This document shows positions 61,601-64,000 of a stretch of DNA of 64,000 bases, one piece after another. How positions within the stretch are numbered: the first letter of the stretch is position 1; every line of letters starts with the position of its first letter. This DNA comes from Balanoglossus misakiensis (Eukaryota; Hemichordata), in assembly GCA_040954595.2 (NCBI GenBank), contig CM082598.2, positions 2,108,001-2,172,000 on the forward strand, in the 5' to 3' direction. A program made the position numbers and the translations under genes. Below the pieces are notes generated by a model, which had not been told where the DNA came from, did not search any database, and was given only the letters and a program-made list of their open reading frames with translations.

Positions 61601-63863
61601 CTGTCGTGGAAACGAACTTCACCTATAGCAGCTGATGCAGGTTTCTAGTTTTATGAAAAGCATACTGATCTATTTTTACCCCCTTTACTGAAAGGTAGAT
61701 GGACAGCTGTGTTGAGGAGGAAACCTCAGCACTGGCTGTTCCCTGGCATTTTATCTCGCTTTCCATTAAGGTATTGGAAATGAAAAGAAGCCAAGCTAGG
61801 CCGTATAGACCTGCACTTCATTTTTACAAAAAGCATGTCAATCAAAGTTTGTTTACATGTACTTTCAACTGAACAATATGGTGACCGTGATATGTTGAGG
61901 AACAAAGGCATCTGAATAACATCTGTCAGTTAGCCCTGAGAAACAAATAGTCAGGTACCAATAAAAGGATTCCGGTACCTTAATTGATGTATGCTTCAGG
62001 AAGATATTGCCTCATTAGCACTAAGCTATAAAACATGGTATTTGTATCAGGGTATCCAAAAGTACAGGGATTAAAATCGCTTGTCTCGTATAATTTAGAT
62101 GGTAGTAGGATATATGGCTCAGAAACTAGTTATAAAGTAATTAAAAGGAAATCATTAAAATGTAGTTTCTGAACAGAGGGTTGCTGTTTGTAGTTCAACA
62201 TACTGAGGTTATTAAAATTGCGTTTGGTTTGACATCCCTCATAGCTGTTAAACTGAAGCAGAGATGTTGCTATTAGCTGCGAAACTTAGTTCTCGACTTG
62301 CACATAAATCTTATTGACCTTTTCTCCACATTCGGGAATGCTTGCTAGCACAGCACTCAACGTGTTTCAATCCCTTTCATATTCCAATCAATGAAAATGA
62401 AAATATATATGAATTTATTTGGCATACGGATGTCTCATTTCAGTGTTTTCTATGGCCAGCTCAGTAATCCAAAAGCTTTGTTGACAATCTGTTATCATTA
62501 ATGTGGACACGGTTGTTCTGATGGCAATTTACTCCTAGACCAATGATGCATTGAATTAAGCTGGTGTCTGTACACCAATCGATCTGCAATGTATGGTACA
62601 TATATTCAGTTTTGGGGAGATCTACAAGCTCACGTCATGGTGGGTATAAATTTTCCAAGTTGAAACGTAAACGGAAGTCTTTGAAATATACATGGGTTTT
62701 CTTGTGAAAGTGAAGAATGAGGATGTTAAAAATGTTGCTGATTCTAAAATGTACATGTAGCATGGTGAATTTTCCTGAAGAGTTTTGGTGATGGTCCCAT
62801 TGAGATGTACATGTCAACATTTATTATATAGCGCATGAAATATTTCACTTTAACACTTTAGGTGGGCATTATGTCTTTTGCATGCTTCATCTTGAAGGAG
62901 GCCATCAGATAGTTAATGAAAAGAAAGCAAGTACTTCCACATACTTTTGACTAGTATGCTGAAAGCAGGCAATACTCTGGGGACGAGGAAAGTGGTATGC
63001 TTTTTAACCTTAAATAGTAAATAACGAGTTTGGAGATGATGTTTTGGATCCCAGTACATCTGTTATGTCTTTAGAAGTGTTTTCCTGGATTTGATATTTC
63101 TTGTACAAGTTTCTTCAAAAGAGTTACTTATTATTACCCTTACAATGATTTTAAAAAACGTGTAATGAAAGCGTGACTGAAACATACTGTTTCCTCTTCG
63201 CTGATTCTCTACGCTTGCACGTAACACAGAAATTATTTCGTACTTTTACTGTTACGTAGGAGGGCGATGACCCACTTTGTATTCCGTGAGGCCAAGTAAA
63301 CGTATTTAATACCCTCGTGTATCGCAAACATTAATACTTTGACATGTCGTGACTCGATAAAAGACGGTTTTGATGAGAGAAGCATAACAGCCGATAACGT
63401 TCCGTGTCGACTCACAACCATGTTGCCATCCGGGATTTGTTGATAGTGTGAAAATAGACAGGCAGCGGACTTACGTTTTAATTTAATTGTCTCTGTCACC
63501 TAAGGCATTATTGAAGAAATTAATATTAAATGAGATAGCTACCTTTAAATTAAACAACCAAAAGATATGTAACAATACATTTCAGGCAAAGTTCTAAACC
63601 ACAAAGCCATACTTTATCTTATCTGTGTTCTTTTATGGCTGCATGCCCACTGTGAACAATAAATGGTGGAGTACACACATGTCCTGTAGTAAAATAAGAG
63701 TACTTTGGCTTTTGATTTGTGGCTTTTATGTCACAGTATTGCGAGGATTACTCTTTACTTGTCTGAGTGCAATGCACAGTGAAATAATTTGATACAAGGA
63801 AGAACATGAAAATGTGGAAGATATCTAAGCTGTCTCGTCCTTCCAAAGTTGCATTGTGACATA
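58605..63863. other. 5' flank of the aGPCR and intergenic DNA
   Basis: The first 250 bases are relatively CpG-rich and probably carry the receptor 5' UTR and promoter. Beyond that there are only short ORFs; the longest (60909-61292, beginning with TTG, 127 codons) has no recognised domain and is within chance expectation. Confidence 0.5.
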
Positions 63864-64000
63864 CATAAAAAACATGTCTAAACCAAACCCTGTCTAATCT
63901 GGAAACTGTCTATACTGAACACCTTTTTCCATCCCTTTGACATAGAACCACATGTTAAAAGAACCTCTACAAACCGGACATGTCTGTAAACTGAACAATT
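63864..64000 (+). mobile_element. Second copy of the TA-flanked element, cut by the window end
   Basis: About 137 bases align in opposite orientation to 44659-44836, with shared blocks such as CATAGAACCACATGTT and TGTCTAATCTGGAAAC. It is preceded by TA (63862-63863). The other end lies outside the window. Confidence 0.75.

Overview
This is a eukaryotic, animal-type window. It has no operons; it has GT-AG introns, long noncoding stretches, many microsatellites and small foldback transposons, and roughly 40% G+C with CpG well retained. Two genes are clear: a neurotrophin (NGF/BDNF-family growth factor) on the + strand and a 20-exon adhesion G-protein-coupled receptor (aGPCR) on the - strand. 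A single-coding-exon neurotrophin, an aGPCR with a hormone-receptor (HormR) domain and no lectin or olfactomedin domain, and numerous TA-flanked small transposons suggest a marine invertebrate deuterostome (hemichordate, echinoderm or cephalochordate). My tentative preference is hemichordate; the species cannot be fixed from the sequence alone. Layout: 1-33398 is intergenic or 5' noncoding DNA. It holds simple repeats (ATTC/ATCC at 5980, TAGA-CAGA-CATA at 17477, a GA-rich minisatellite at 18076, GA/GATA at 19310), CpG-rich patches near 7.0-7.9 kb and 9.4-9.6 kb, a possible coding first exon at 7925-8131, and two inverted copies of an unnamed dispersed repeat at 13086 and 22505. 33399-34142 is the neurotrophin coding exon: a splice acceptor, then almost immediately the ATG, and one uninterrupted 246-residue prepropeptide. 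34143-40132 separates the two convergent genes. It contains the neurotrophin 3' UTR, a set of + strand exon-like blocks with good splice sites (36459-37662), a tandemly duplicated hairpin (37766-37991) and probably the receptor 3' UTR. 40133-58604 is the aGPCR. I joined its 20 exons by reading frame and splice consensus; the sum is 2748 nt, giving 915 residues with no frame break: signal peptide, Ser/Thr-rich stalk, HormR domain, GAIN domain with an intact GPS (His-Leu/Thr), seven membrane segments and a 150-residue cytoplasmic tail. 58605-64000 is the upstream flank, with no gene I can support; the window ends inside a second, inverted copy of a mobile element also found in receptor intron 10. 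The neurotrophin and the aGPCR are neighbours but nothing in the sequence shows that they work together. No bacterial-type defence system, CRISPR array or RNA gene was seen. Points worth following are the divergent receptor-contact residues and long C-terminal tail of the neurotrophin, the enrichment of the CRE palindrome TGACGTCA, a trinucleotide repeat pressed against a receptor splice donor, and the possible spliced transcript between the two genes.
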